64,000 bases of DNA from Wenzhouxiangella sp. AB-CW3 (GCF_014725735.1 NZ_CP061368.1:2495225-2559224), one strand, 5' to 3'; positions 18,209 through 26,342 are shown, counted from the stretch's first letter. The notes: a model not told the origin generated them from the sequence alone. Made by a program: numbers and translations.

Positions 18209-18935
18209 ACAGACCCAGTCCCAGTACCGCAGCCTGCGCCTGAGCGCCACCGCCGGGCACCTGGGTGAGCTGCTGGCCCAAGCCGAAGCCAACGAGCTGT
18301 CCTATCTGGAGTTTGCCCGGCAGATCGCCGAGCACGAGCTGGCCGAGCGCACCCGCCGCCGCATCGACCGGCACCTGAAACAGGCACAGCTGCCGGCGCA
18401 CAAGCCGCTAGAAGCGTTCGACTACCGCCACCAGACCACCATCACCAAGCGTCAGGTCAGCGCCCTGCTGGACTTCGGCTTCATCGATGAGCGCCAAAAC
18501 CTGGTGTTCATCGGTCCGCCCGGGGTGGGCAAGACGCACTTGGCCATCGGCATTGCTCTGAAGGCCATTGAAGCCGGCTACAAGGTGCTGTTCCGCACGG
18601 CACTGGCGCTGGTCGAAGACCTGGAGCTGGCCGAGATGAAAGGTGAACTGAAAAAACGGCTGAGACAGTTGGGTAAGTACGATGTGCTGGTGATCGATGA
18701 GCTGGGCTACCTGCCCATGACCCGGCAAGCCCGCTACAACCTGTTCCAGCTGATCAATAGCCTGTATGAGTACCGCTCAATCATCCTGACCACCAACAAG
18801 GACTTCAGCAACTGGGGAGCCTTCTTCCACGATGACGCCGTGGCGGTACCGATCATTGACCGCGTCATCCACCACTCACACATCTTCATGCTGGGAGGAG
18901 AGAGCTATCGCTTGAAACAGAAAACCACGAGCTAG
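18195..18935 (+). CDS. istB: IstB, AAA+ ATPase helper of IS21 transposition
   Basis: This is the ATPase partner that assembles on target DNA and activates IstA. The 246-residue protein has Walker A FIGPPGVGKTHLAIGIA and Walker B DVLVIDELGYLP. The sensor region SIILTTNKDFSNWGAFFHDD and the C-terminal HHSHIFMLGGESYRLK motif are typical of IstB. It appears intact. It overlaps the 3' end of istA and ends about 60 bp before the right end of the element. Confidence 0.94.
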   Translation: MSRLEQTQSQYRSLRLSATAGHLGELLAQAEANELSYLEFARQIAEHELAERTRRRIDRHLKQAQLPAHKPLEAFDYRHQTTITKRQVSALLDFGFIDERQNLVFIGPPGVGKTHLAIGIALKAIEAGYKVLFRTALALVEDLELAEMKGELKKRLRQLGKYDVLVIDELGYLPMTRQARYNLFQLINSLYEYRSIILTTNKDFSNWGAFFHDDAVAVPIIDRVIHHSHIFMLGGESYRLKQKTTS

Positions 18936-18996
18936 ACGACACACGGTGGGTCAAAATAAATGGCCAAAAGTGGGTCAAAATAGATGGCCATTGACA

Positions 18997-19385
18997 CCAC
19001 CCTGCAAGGCTTCTTGGCCTAGCGGGTAAAAGCTCGCAATATGTGAAAAAACCTCCCCACCAATCTCAACTGTAGAGTGCTGCCTTACCTCAGGTGGACC
19101 TGACAGGGGAACTAGCCCATCGGAGAACCGGTTAAACTCCACCATATATCTGGATCGTAGCTGATCTGACCCAACTGCCCCACTTCTTACCAGGTGGACA
19201 TTCTTCACTCCACCTTCCACTATAAAGAACGCGAACTTGCTCTGGCCCTCACCAACAAAGCAGCTTGCCTGATCAAGGTCATAGCGCTCCGACATCCATT
19301 CAAAGGAACTCCGAAACTCACAGCCAACCGCAAGGAAAAGAACCAGAGGGCATGCCATCACGAAACGCGTACTACATTCAATCAT
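18997..19385 (-). pseudogene. 5' part of lipoprotein gene split by IS21
   Basis: It starts at 19385 with a GGAGGGAG ribosome site and encodes a lipoprotein signal (MIECSTRFVMACPL, then VLFLAVGC). About 115 mature residues follow, to EALQGG at the insertion point. The reading frame continues exactly into 16550-16419 across the insertion site. The function is unknown. It has the size and export signal of the immunity-like lipoproteins in this array. Confidence 0.8.
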
Positions 19386-19625
19386 CTTCGAATATCTCCC
19401 TCCATATTGGGCACCCCTCAACCAACGTGATCACCCACTAGCGGAGACTCACCCATGGAGCAATTCAAGCCACCACCAAATCAACAGTTCACCGACACAC
19501 GCACTATACGCCCCCCTCAGACTCCGTCACTTGCTTTACTTCCCTCCCGCCCCATCAGGCAATCCATTTAGGCTATGCGGATTACGCTCTCGTCAGTTTG
19601 GGCCCTCAATGATCATCTCCACGTT

Positions 19626-19757
19626 CTATGCCCCTTCATCAAAAAGCAGATACTGAACGAACCAGGAAAGCGCCATCAATTCAACCACAAGCACACCCAA
19701 CAACACATGGCGCCCTTCAGGAACACCTATATGGCAAAACTCAACGAGATGCAACAC
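19626..19757 (-). pseudogene. Truncated copy of a small membrane-protein gene
   Basis: The 43-codon frame ends GRHVLLGVLVVELMALSW, then FVQYLLFDEGA. This is nearly identical to the C-terminus encoded at 25295-25525. Nucleotide identity also extends into the flanks (about 19430-19740 versus 24766-25440), showing a duplicated module. The N-terminal half is missing here. The rest of 19386-19826 shows no other gene. Confidence 0.55.
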
Positions 19758-19826
19758 CTACGGCATGCCATATCGGAACCCTACCGCAGAGCGCAAGGAT
19801 TATCGAAAACCTGTTTCATTCGCACG

Positions 19827-20276
19827 TCAATCTGGCTTTTTACTTTCATGAACAAAGCAACGTACATTACTCATATATACACCTTCATGGTCCTTATTGA
19901 AGCGTGTCCTAACTTCTGCAGCAATGATTGCCTCCGGGACGACTGCGGCTGGGAGCCTCTCGTTGTTCAATACATCCTTGACCCAGGCAGGGGGATCTGC
20001 AGAGTACAGAATCCGGACTCTACTGCCTTCAAACATCCCAAATGCACATTCCCCCAGCATCGTCACACGGAATCCATCAGCGCTTCTCACCACGGCTGCT
20101 GCCTGAGCAGGGCCTGATTCAAGGACAAGGAACTCAGCACTCTTGATGACCAAATCGGCGGTACAGGGCGCATCACTACATGACGATGCACTAGAATCAC
20201 TCCACCCGCATCCAGAAACACAGGCAACCAGCATCGTCAGGTTAAGAATCTTCTTGATCAAGGATCTTGCCAACAT
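19827..20276 (-). CDS. Small lipoprotein, unknown function (immunity candidate)
   Basis: The 149-residue product has a lipoprotein signal peptide, MLARSLIKKILNLTMLVACV, with the lipobox VSGC. A serine- and cysteine-rich mature start (SDSSASSCSDAPC) and about 110 residues of mixed composition follow. Seen in it: CAFGMFEGSRVRILYSADPP and VRCFVHESKKPD. I do not recognise a domain. Small lipoproteins downstream of Rhs tips often act as immunity proteins, and the location in the Rhs array suggests such a role here, which is inference. Base composition is closer to the AT-rich cargo than to core genes. Confidence 0.65.
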   Translation of the reverse strand: MLARSLIKKILNLTMLVACVSGCGWSDSSASSCSDAPCTADLVIKSAEFLVLESGPAQAAAVVRSADGFRVTMLGECAFGMFEGSRVRILYSADPPAWVKDVLNNERLPAAVVPEAIIAAEVRTRFNKDHEGVYMSNVRCFVHESKKPD

Positions 20277-20411
20277 TCATCCCACGCCTGCATTAGATCA
20301 TATCTGGAAGCACGCATCATGCTCCTACCCAGTTCCTTGCCACCATGCTATCTGTCCGCGTACCAGACGGCCAATGTCGCCTGGAAACGAAAGCAAGCGC
20401 TCGCTGCTGCT

Positions 20412-20457
20412 CCGTTAGAACTCATATTCATGTCACGCCGCTTCATCGGGTGTTGCA
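20412..20457. repeat. 46-bp dispersed repeat, copy 1
   Basis: This shares 44 of 46 bases with 61111-61156 in the same orientation (CCGTTAGAACTCATA, then ATGTCACGCCGC, then TTCATCGGGTGTTGCA). The second copy lies at the junction between the Rhs operon and the core metH region. The role is unknown; an island end or cassette boundary is possible. Confidence 0.8.
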
Positions 20458-20493
20458 GCGCTTTTAGGCGAGCTTGGAACCAGCCTGGAAAGG

Positions 20494-20625
20494 GCACCCA
20501 TGATCTGCAGGAAGCATCCTACAACATAACACGACAATTTTAGGATTTCACCACCCTGGGTCTCTCGCCATCATTGGCGCATGACCGACCCACGCAGCCA
20601 ACTGGTCAGCGATGGACTTCTGGCC
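20494..20625 (+). pseudogene. RAYT transposase remnant (leader plus first codons)
   Basis: The leader (GCACCCATGATCTGCAGGAA, then GGATTTCACCACCCTGG) and the first codons (MTDPRSQLVSDG) match the RAYT copies at 26.6, 30.7 and 35.0 kb. Homology is then lost. The following 20626-20804 holds nothing I can identify. Confidence 0.8.
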
Positions 20626-20804
20626 TTTTCTATTTGGTCTTCTGTTGGGCGAGAGACGGATCTCATCATGTCGCGGAGCCTAAACCCGGCACCACTAAGA
20701 CGCCGACTATATGCACGCTAACCGCATCTTTCATCACGCTCACAAACCGGAGGCGTCCATATACTGTCTGGTACTCCAATCGTACATGACCCCGACCTTC
20801 CTCG

Positions 20805-21410
20805 TCATTCACATATTGGTGGCGAGTCATCGCTGAGAGCACCTTTGCAGAACTCCACCATCAAACCAAGGTCACCATCATCAATAGTTACACGAAGTTC
20901 AGAAAAACCCTCATCAGAATACTTCGAAAATAGGACACCCCAGGTTTCACTGCCAGGATAGAAGCAAATATTTTCCTCATAGTTAGTCAGGTCAAGATCC
21001 ATCGTTGCAACCTCATCGTATACCAACTTCATTATGCTTTCGGGCGAACTCTCTGTATACTCCTCATATTCACCCATCAACAACTGATCTTGCTCCTCCA
21101 CCCAAACGGAACCCCCCCTCTTTGCACCTTCCGGTGAACCCAAAAACTTGACAACCCAATTATTCAGTCGCCGAGAATAGCACGCCTGTATATCACGCCC
21201 TTCGACGTCAACACCTTGAGCGACTGCCTGTCTTTTAGCAAAACCCAAAACCTTGGAAACCGATCGATCAGAGTATCTCTTCTCAGAATAGTTATCATAG
21301 GAATGCGTTTGGCATCCAATCAAAAGCACTGGAACTACAGTTGAGAACAGCAAAATACGATACCGCCTCACAAAGTACCGTATTAAAGCAATTGCCCAAT
21401 CATCGACCAT
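20805..21410 (-). CDS. Two-domain lipoprotein of a Rhs-array paralogous family (family F, member 1)
   Basis: This is an exported lipoprotein of about 201 residues: the signal peptide contains FVRRYRILLFSTVVPVLLIG followed by the lipobox cysteine. The mature part has two tandem copies of a fold shared with proteins at 21960, 22421, 38617 and 39110. Copy 1 runs VSKVLGFAKRQAVAQG, then ACYSRRLNNWVVKF. Copy 2 runs IMKLVYDEVATMDLD, then NICFYPGSETWGVLF, then RVTIDDGDLG. The shared pattern is a helix, then C-(F/Y)-x-P-x4-W-x-V-x-F, then an acidic DD strand. Start 21410 gives the signal peptide. It lies 11 bp after the membrane protein gene, so the two are probably an operon. An immunity role is inference. 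Confidence 0.68.
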   Translation of the reverse strand: MVDDWAIALIRYFVRRYRILLFSTVVPVLLIGCQTHSYDNYSEKRYSDRSVSKVLGFAKRQAVAQGVDVEGRDIQACYSRRLNNWVVKFLGSPEGAKRGGSVWVEEQDQLLMGEYEEYTESSPESIMKLVYDEVATMDLDLTNYEENICFYPGSETWGVLFSKYSDEGFSELRVTIDDGDLGLMVEFCKGALSDDSPPICE

Positions 21411-21421
21411 GACACGCCCTA

Positions 21422-21757
21422 TCAGTAGAACAGGACAGCCAGGATAGCAGCCATAGCCAACGAAAGCACAACACCCACGTACTTTTTCCATGACCCATCT
21501 AGCAAGGAAGCAATGACTATTGCTCCCGGCAGAATTAACAAGAGGTTTCTATGAAAAACCGATGAATACCACAGGTCAGTTGAGTACTCGAGTCCAAGCA
21601 GCAGCGGCAGGAAGGCAACAACAATCCATGTGACTGAAACCAGCCCAACAGCTATAAAACCCAATGCCGCTTTCCTCACAACGCAAATGACCAGCCCGAC
21701 CAAAAACATCGTCAAAAGACACACCAAGGACAACACATCTAGCTGTGATGAAATCAT
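21422..21757 (-). CDS. Small polytopic membrane protein (immunity candidate)
   Basis: This is a 111-residue protein with four hydrophobic segments: LSLVCLLTMFLVGLVICVV, ALGFIAVGLVSVTWIVVAFL, NLLLILPGAIVIASLL and YVGVVLSLAMAAILAVLF. ATG 21757 follows AAGGAG by 8 bases. It directly precedes the family F lipoprotein and follows an Rhs scrap, which is the position expected for the immunity gene of a lost Rhs tip. No family is recognised. Confidence 0.62.
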   Translation of the reverse strand: MISSQLDVLSLVCLLTMFLVGLVICVVRKAALGFIAVGLVSVTWIVVAFLPLLLGLEYSTDLWYSSVFHRNLLLILPGAIVIASLLDGSWKKYVGVVLSLAMAAILAVLFY

Positions 21758-21790
21758 GCACAATGCTCCTTATAAGAAGCAAAGGGCCCG

Positions 21791-21956
21791 ATCAGGGTGA
21801 TGCCGGCCACCAGCTGCCTTTGCAGCCGCACCAGCGGCAACCATGTTCAGTGACTTTCTCGGAGATATTACCAGTCTCGCCCCGGGTGTAGGCATACTCC
21901 ATTAGGATATCCCCGGCCCCGTTGGTGACTTCGATGCTGGTGTGATGCGGCACCAT
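21791..21956 (-). pseudogene. Rhs/YD-repeat gene scrap
   Basis: The minus strand reads HHTSIEVTNGAG, then LMEYAYTRGETGNISEKVTEHG, matching HTGIRVTNESEQ and LMDYAYTWDETGNITEK of the intact Rhs copies. It is diverged, so it is older than the near-identical copies at 28-43 kb. Confidence 0.82.
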
Positions 21957-21959
21957 TTG

Positions 21960-22349
21960 TCACTCTTCCTTTCCACACTCATCACCCTGCATGCCCCCAT
22001 CTTCCTCCTTCGGCGTCAAAGACCTTTCCTGATGGGACACAGTGATCTCGTCGACCCCATCATCCATCTCGAATACAATGGATTGAAGAACTTCCTTGGA
22101 CGGAAACCCCGAATAGGAGACAACCCAAACTCTTGATTCAGGGCGGAAACATACCGATGTATAGACCTCATCATAGACAGTCATATCGTAGCTAGACGTC
22201 TCTATTTCCTCATGCACCATCCGCAATACATCATGAACGGAAAACTGGGTCTGATATCTAGTTTCAGCATCGCTAGCTTCAGCCGCATGCAGCAAACTTA
22301 AGAACATTGCAGCGATAATCAAATATTTTTCCTGAGAAAGCATTCGCAT
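21960..22349 (-). CDS. Exported small protein, family F member 2
   Basis: This is a 129-residue protein with a cleavable signal peptide (MRMLSQEKYLIIAAMFLSLL, then HAAEA). The mature part matches the array family: VLRMVHEEIETSSYD, then TSVCFRPESRVWVVSYS, then IVFEMDDGVDEITV. The C-terminal tail is acidic and ends GDECGKEE. The start is uncertain between 22349 and 22343. It lies downstream of family member 3 and is followed at once by an Rhs scrap. Function is unknown. The family context suggests protection against Rhs tips, which is inference. Confidence 0.65.
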   Translation of the reverse strand: MRMLSQEKYLIIAAMFLSLLHAAEASDAETRYQTQFSVHDVLRMVHEEIETSSYDMTVYDEVYTSVCFRPESRVWVVSYSGFPSKEVLQSIVFEMDDGVDEITVSHQERSLTPKEEDGGMQGDECGKEE

Positions 22350-22420
22350 ACTAATATAACCACCAATCATTTGGCATCTGTCAGCAATGGCGTCAACGAC
22401 ACCAGGAAATCAGACTAGTT

Positions 22421-22703
22421 CTAGCGCCCACCAGAAATATGTGCGTCTCCTGAAGGATCATCCACAATCACAAAGAAGAAGTGGTCAACGTCATCCTCAT
22501 CGGCAGAGAAAGTAATTTCCCATTTGGAAAATGCAGGCACAAAGCAAATCGTGCGCTTCATTTGATCAGTCTCCAGCCCATGTGACAAAGCGTAATCTTC
22601 AGCAATCCCTACAACCTCGGATACTCCCAAGCGCGGACCAGAAGCATCTTCGGCTGAAGGGCCAAATGACTTGCATGACGCCAAAGCACCAATCAAACCT
22701 ACT
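22421..22703 (-). pseudogene. Main part of family F member 3 lipoprotein, interrupted by IS4-type element
   Basis: It encodes the lipobox region GALASCKSFGPSAEDA and the family pattern VSEVVGIAEDYALSHG, then TICFVPAFSKWEITFS, then FFFVIVDDPSGDAHIS. It lacks its start codon, which lies on the other side of the insertion at 24064. Removing the IS and one 9-bp duplicate restores an unbroken 102-codon lipoprotein gene. Confidence 0.78.
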
Positions 22704-24029
22704 CACTAGTGTCCGGTTTAAAAGCCGAATAGATTCAATTGGTTACCGTCTTTGATCTGATCCAGATCGCTTCGGTCGATCGTAACCGCCTGTTTCAACT
22801 GTGTTTTTTCAAATACAGTTATGGAGATAATCTGTAGCATTGCGTGCAGCGAAATATCGAGGTCCAAACGCTTTTTGATGATGGCGATCAGCACATAGGT
22901 CGACACAGCAATCCAAATTTGTGTCTTGACTGCGTTCTCCGATCGGCCGAAGAAGCACTTGATACGGAGATTTTGCTTGATCCACTTGAAGAACAGCTCG
23001 ACCTGCCACCGGCTTTTGTACAACGCGCAGATCGTAAGAGCCGGGAGTTGGAACTGATTGGTGAGAAATACCAGGGTCTTTCCGGTTTCCGGGTCCTTGA
23101 AGCGAATGCGTCTCAAGTGTTGAGGATAGTACTTGCTTGGACGCTGGCCGCAGAGCGCAATAGTTTGGTCGCAGATCAGCCCAGCTTGCCGATCTGTAGC
23201 AGCAGAATAGACCCGCCGGAAGTCCAGGTTTGATTTGGCCCGGATTACAAAGAAGGCGCCGGCCTGGGCCAGATTGAATAGTCGAGCATAGTCCAGGTAG
23301 GCCCGATCCATCACGTAAAACGAACCTGCCTCCGGAATCAGCAAGTCTAGAACATTGACGTCGTGCAGCTTGCCGTCGGAGATATGAATGAAGCTGGGAA
23401 TCGATCCGCGCAGATCCAGCAGGGTATGAAGTTTGACTGCCGCTTTTGCCGTGCGAAATGGTGCCCATGGGAACATCGACAGACATAGGTCGATGGTGGT
23501 TGAGTCGAGTGCGTAAACCGTATCGGGAAGACCCGAGCTTATGGATTCGTCGACATAGAGGCTTCTCGCTTGTGCAATCAGATGCTGGGCATAGTCGCCG
23601 TAAATTCTCCAATCTCGCGACTCGTTTGCATCGGCAAGAGTTGCTCGACGAATCGGCTGGCGAAAGCCCATGTGGTAAAGCTTTGCAGACTGAACCTGGA
23701 GACAGGCTTCGATGTCCCGCAGGCTCTCGCGGTAGGTCAGCTGGGCAAAGGCCATACAGCGGAACTGTTCGGCGCAGCTCAGAGTTCGCACTCGCCGGTT
23801 GCCGTCGTATCGGTCGACGGTGCGGTGGAAAGTCTTCCAGGGAAGGAAATCCATAATCTGAGCAAAAAGCGTCTTGCCGATGTTCATTTGCCACTCCGGA
23901 GGGCACGGTATCGGCTTGGTTATACACCGCGAACTCCGCGTTCAAATCGGGGACACCTTTTTCCGCTTGTAATGTGCTGTAAAACATGCGATTTTCGGGA
24001 TTCAGAGCACTTTTAACCGGACACTAGTG
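22704..24029 (-). mobile_element. IS4-family insertion sequence, complete, 9-bp target duplication
   Basis: A 1326-bp element with inverted ends starting CACTAGTGTCCGGTT. The duplicated target AAACCTACT is present at 22695-22703 and 24030-24038. It carries one apparently intact transposase. It interrupts the signal peptide of a small lipoprotein gene. Confidence 0.93.
22718..23887 (-). CDS. IS4-family transposase with DUF4372-type N-terminus
   Basis: This is a DDE transposase of 389 residues. The N-terminus (MNIGKTLFAQIMDFLPWKTF) is the DUF4372-type domain found in one IS4 branch. The catalytic core shows VYALDSTTIDLCLSMFPW (first D), GSFYVMDRAYLDYARLF (second D) and the YREK-like SRWQVELFFKWIKQNLRIKC (E). 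The frame is complete, and the element has perfect target duplications, so it may be recently active. Codon use is more AT-rich than in neighbouring core genes. Confidence 0.92.
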   Translation of the reverse strand: MNIGKTLFAQIMDFLPWKTFHRTVDRYDGNRRVRTLSCAEQFRCMAFAQLTYRESLRDIEACLQVQSAKLYHMGFRQPIRRATLADANESRDWRIYGDYAQHLIAQARSLYVDESISSGLPDTVYALDSTTIDLCLSMFPWAPFRTAKAAVKLHTLLDLRGSIPSFIHISDGKLHDVNVLDLLIPEAGSFYVMDRAYLDYARLFNLAQAGAFFVIRAKSNLDFRRVYSAATDRQAGLICDQTIALCGQRPSKYYPQHLRRIRFKDPETGKTLVFLTNQFQLPALTICALYKSRWQVELFFKWIKQNLRIKCFFGRSENAVKTQIWIAVSTYVLIAIIKKRLDLDISLHAMLQIISITVFEKTQLKQAVTIDRSDLDQIKDGNQLNLFGF

Positions 24030-24064
24030 AAACCTACTACTAACACTATTCGCGTGATATTCAT
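24030..24064 (-). pseudogene. Start of family F member 3 lipoprotein, upstream of IS4
   Basis: ATG 24064 begins MNITRIVLVVGL, which joins in frame to IGALASC at 22694 once the IS and one target copy are removed. The joined length (309 bp) is a whole number of codons. Confidence 0.75.
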
Positions 24065-24283
24065 TTGAAAACCCTGTTAGCACGTCCTTGCAGGCAACCA
24101 TTTGCAAGCCGCCAAGCATAACCACGTCATCCATGCACTCGCGACTACGATTGGCTGACTGGTCAAGACCTGGAACCCGGAGCCCAAGGGATGACAACAG
24201 CCGAAACCACCGGCTTCTTCCCAATCCCCGCGCACCCCGATCGATCTCAAGCTCGTTCTCTACTCATGCACATCCCGCACCTC

Positions 24284-24697
24284 TTACTCATCTACAACAT
24301 AACCATCAATACAACTCTCCAATTCATTAGTCGCTGAAGCCAATCGACTTACCGATCGATCAACTCGCTCCTTATTCACGCCCAGAAACTCCGGATAGCC
24401 CCACGTACAGAAGGCCTCCTCTGCGCGGGCCGCAGCAGCGGTTGACACAAAATACTCCACGAACTCATCAGGACACACATGCGAACACGAAGCAGGGATC
24501 TCGTCCGACAACTTCAGCATAGGGAAACTCCGAAATGCACGATCATCACAAATCTGCTCAAACTCGACTTCATATTCGCCCAACGCAAACAGTCTTCCCA
24601 TGAACTCCTCATCCCCGAAAAACTCTTTGCACGCGCGGTCAGGATCAACGCACCCAACGACAAGAAGAAAGACCAGAAAACTCACCAAATATCGCAT
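24284..24697 (-). CDS. Cysteine-rich small lipoprotein (immunity candidate)
   Basis: This 137-residue lipoprotein has the signal peptide MRYLVSFLVFLLVVGC, with the lipobox cysteine at the end. The mature part has several cysteines (CKEFFGDEE, QICDD, ASCSHVCPDEF, AFCTWGYPEF, ESCIDGY). The start at 24697 follows AGAGG and opens the signal peptide; the longer upstream frame is rejected. Sequence upstream of it (about 24766-24840) matches sequence upstream of the IS21-split lipoprotein (about 19431-19510), so the two belong to duplicated modules. No domain is recognised. Confidence 0.65.
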   Translation of the reverse strand: MRYLVSFLVFLLVVGCVDPDRACKEFFGDEEFMGRLFALGEYEVEFEQICDDRAFRSFPMLKLSDEIPASCSHVCPDEFVEYFVSTAAAARAEEAFCTWGYPEFLGVNKERVDRSVSRLASATNELESCIDGYVVDE

Positions 24698-24851
24698 AGA
24701 CCTCTGACCTCGAACAATTTCATCTCGCCTAACGCAAAACCCATACAAACACCTCCAGGTGGCGACCCACCGGCGGGGACTCACCTCTGGAACAGTTCAA
24801 TCTCTCACCAACAAATCAACAGCCCACCAACACACGGGCGTCCTCGAACAC

Positions 24852-25163
24852 TCAACCTTGACGCTCCACTTTTATTCCAAGAGCTCTTTTCCACAACTCT
24901 CGAACTATCAAAAAACTCTTGGTTGCAGTGACAGGCCATAGCAACGCACCTGAGATCACGAGGAATATCCCCTGCTCGGAGAAAAAGGTCATTCCATAAC
25001 GAAAACACTCAGATTCAAACGAACAGCCCATTCTGCCAATTACCCGGTGACCCAGGTACAGCGGAACAAATGGCAAAGCACTTACTGCCACCCAGTAGAA
25101 CAACCTAATGGAAATCAGAACCACACCAACCTCACCATAGCTGAACGGCCAACGGCATTGCAT
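24852..25163 (-). CDS. Small membrane protein, unknown
   Basis: This is a 103-residue frame with two or three hydrophobic segments (VGVVLISIRLFYWVAVSALP, GIFLVISGALLWPVTATKSF) and two cysteines between them. The start is uncertain, as the ATG at 25163 has no strong ribosome site. It lies upstream of a lipoprotein gene in the same direction, like the membrane-protein/lipoprotein pair at 20.8-21.8 kb. It could be an immunity protein or an eroded gene. Confidence 0.45.
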   Translation of the reverse strand: MQCRWPFSYGEVGVVLISIRLFYWVAVSALPFVPLYLGHRVIGRMGCSFESECFRYGMTFFSEQGIFLVISGALLWPVTATKSFLIVRELWKRALGIKVERQG

Positions 25164-25294
25164 AAGCACCAAAGGGCTCGTAGTATACTCACTGCATACC
25201 TAACCCTCAATCTCCTCCACTCCCCATATCACCCCCTGCGCCAGCATGCAATTTATCTGATTACTGTAGCTTGCGCTCTTGTCAGCTTGGGCCC

Positions 25295-25525
25295 TCAATG
25301 ATCATCTCCACGTTCTTTACCCCCCTCATCAAGAAGTAGATATTGAACGGACCAGGAAAGCGCCATCAATACAACTACAAGCACACCCAACAACACATGG
25401 CGCACTTCCAGGTCCTTCAGTATGGCTGACAAATGAAGACATGACTCATCTCTTTCATGATAGGAACAGAGAAGCGTGATGGTCAAGGCGAATGCAAAGG
25501 ACAGGACGGAGTCCGGGTCAGGCAA
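25295..25525 (-). CDS. Small membrane protein or gene remnant, duplicated at 19.6 kb
   Basis: The 76-residue frame has hydrophobic stretches SFAFALTITLLCSY and RHVLLGVLVVVLMALSW. Its C-terminal 30 residues and 3' flank are nearly repeated at 19626-19757. The N-terminus is doubtful, because the upstream sequence changes character near 25500. It is probably the 3' end of an older gene joined to other DNA. Confidence 0.35.
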   Translation of the reverse strand: MPDPDSVLSFAFALTITLLCSYHERDESCLHLSAILKDLEVRHVLLGVLVVVLMALSWSVQYLLLDEGGKERGDDH

Positions 25526-25595
25526 CTAAAGGAGAAGCGGCCGCGAGCTTACCAGCGTCCGCTAGAGCGTCAGCTTAGCGGCGCCGGCTCTGAAG

Positions 25596-25895
25596 TCAGA
25601 TCAAGTCGCGGGGGCTGGCGGGCAACTGCTGCCGATAGTGCATCACGGTCACGACCTCCACATGCTCATTGCGTTGACGATAGATGATCCGATAGGGTCG
25701 TGACAGCAACTCGCGTAAGTCATCATCCGGATACTCAGGCACCCTGCGACCACTGTGCGGAACGGTCTCAAGTTGAGCAACACGAGCAACCAGACGCCTG
25801 ATCAGCGCATCAGCATCTCGGGGGGCGTTCTCGCCTACATGCTCATGGATGGCGGCAAGCTGAGCCTGCGCCTCGGCCGACCAGATGACAGTCAT
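25596..25895 (-). CDS. ParE/RelE-superfamily toxin
   Basis: This is a type II toxin of 99 residues with the typical ParE/RelE layout: MTVIWSAEAQAQLAAIHEHV at the start, a central QLETVPHSGRRVPEY, then LRELLSRPYRIIYRQRNEHV and VVTVMHYRQQLP at the end. The family includes ribosome-dependent RNases and gyrase poisons, which cannot be told apart here. Its ATG overlaps the stop of the antitoxin gene by 4 bp, so the two are translationally coupled. Confidence 0.88.
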   Translation of the reverse strand: MTVIWSAEAQAQLAAIHEHVGENAPRDADALIRRLVARVAQLETVPHSGRRVPEYPDDDLRELLSRPYRIIYRQRNEHVEVVTVMHYRQQLPASPRDLI

Positions 25896-26095
25896 TCACT
25901 CAGGCCAAGGGATTCCAGCAGGGCTTCGCTGGTGTAAGTGCGCCCGGCGTCAAGATCGGCCAGCCCCCGCTCAATGGATCGACGCACGGCGATTTCATAA
26001 GCCACGTCGTCCCAGGTCGCATTATCGGGCAACTGCTCGATCAGCTCTCGAGCCTTGGCCTTCACGGTGTCTGCTTTCGTTGCCATAGCCTCCAT
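25892..26095 (-). CDS. Antitoxin partner of the ParE/RelE-type toxin
   Basis: This is a 67-residue protein starting MEAMATKADTVKAKARELIE, with LPDNATWDDVAYEIAVRRSI and a C-terminal toxin-binding tail GRTYTSEALLESLGLSE. The pattern is common for antitoxins paired with ParE/RelE toxins. ATG 26095 follows GGGAGGAG; ATG 26086 is an alternative. It precedes the toxin with an ATGA overlap. It should neutralise the toxin and repress the operon. Confidence 0.82.
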   Translation of the reverse strand: MEAMATKADTVKAKARELIEQLPDNATWDDVAYEIAVRRSIERGLADLDAGRTYTSEALLESLGLSE

Positions 26096-26096
26096 T

Positions 26097-26342
26097 CTAC
26101 TCCTCCCGTCGCTCATCTTCCATCCGTTGCCCATACCCGCAACGCTCGAACCAGGCCCAGGCCAAGTCGCGCTCATCCGCGCCGTGGCTGGTGTAGCCGT
26201 CCGGGCGCGGGTCATCGGCCCAGTCGGGGATCTCGCACAGGTCGGCGATAAAGCCGCGCAACAGGGCGGCCGGGTCCAGGCCGTACTCCCGGCACAGGCC
26301 CAGATATTCCGGGGGCAGGGTCAGGACCAGGCGTCGGGCCAC
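26097..26342 (-). CDS. Hypothetical protein associated with integrases
   Basis: The 81-residue protein from GTG 26342 has LRGFIADLCEIPDWADDPRP, then DGYTSHGADERDLAWAW, then FERCGYGQ. Similar small proteins are frequent next to tyrosine recombinases in gammaproteobacteria, and here an integrase fragment lies just upstream. The biochemical role is unknown. The start is uncertain. Confidence 0.55.
   Translation of the reverse strand: MARRLVLTLPPEYLGLCREYGLDPAALLRGFIADLCEIPDWADDPRPDGYTSHGADERDLAWAWFERCGYGQRMEDERREE

Larger units (their letters stand above)
16551..18996 (+). mobile_element. IS21-family insertion sequence, complete, 5-bp target duplication
   Basis: This is a 2446-bp element with istA and istB. 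Both ends begin TGTNAATGGCC and contain repeated subterminal TGGCCA and TTTGACCCAC blocks (two per end), as usual for IS21. CCACC flanks both sides as a target duplication (16546-16550 and 18997-19001). It is inserted in a minus-strand lipoprotein gene. Confidence 0.93.

Noticed and set aside
20412-20457. Integron attC site
   Set aside because: GTTAG is present, but I could not find paired core and inverse-core sites or a second half of an attC fold, and no integron integrase is in the window. Kept as a repeat only.
22809-23987. 392-residue frame overlapping the IS4 transposase in another frame
   Set aside because: It has no transposase motifs. The 389-residue frame carries the DDE residues and the family N-terminus.
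25500-25600. Attachment site or terminator downstream of the toxin gene
   Set aside because: GC-rich short inverted pieces (CCGCTAGAGCG and similar) exist, but without a consistent stem, U-tract or matching copy elsewhere.
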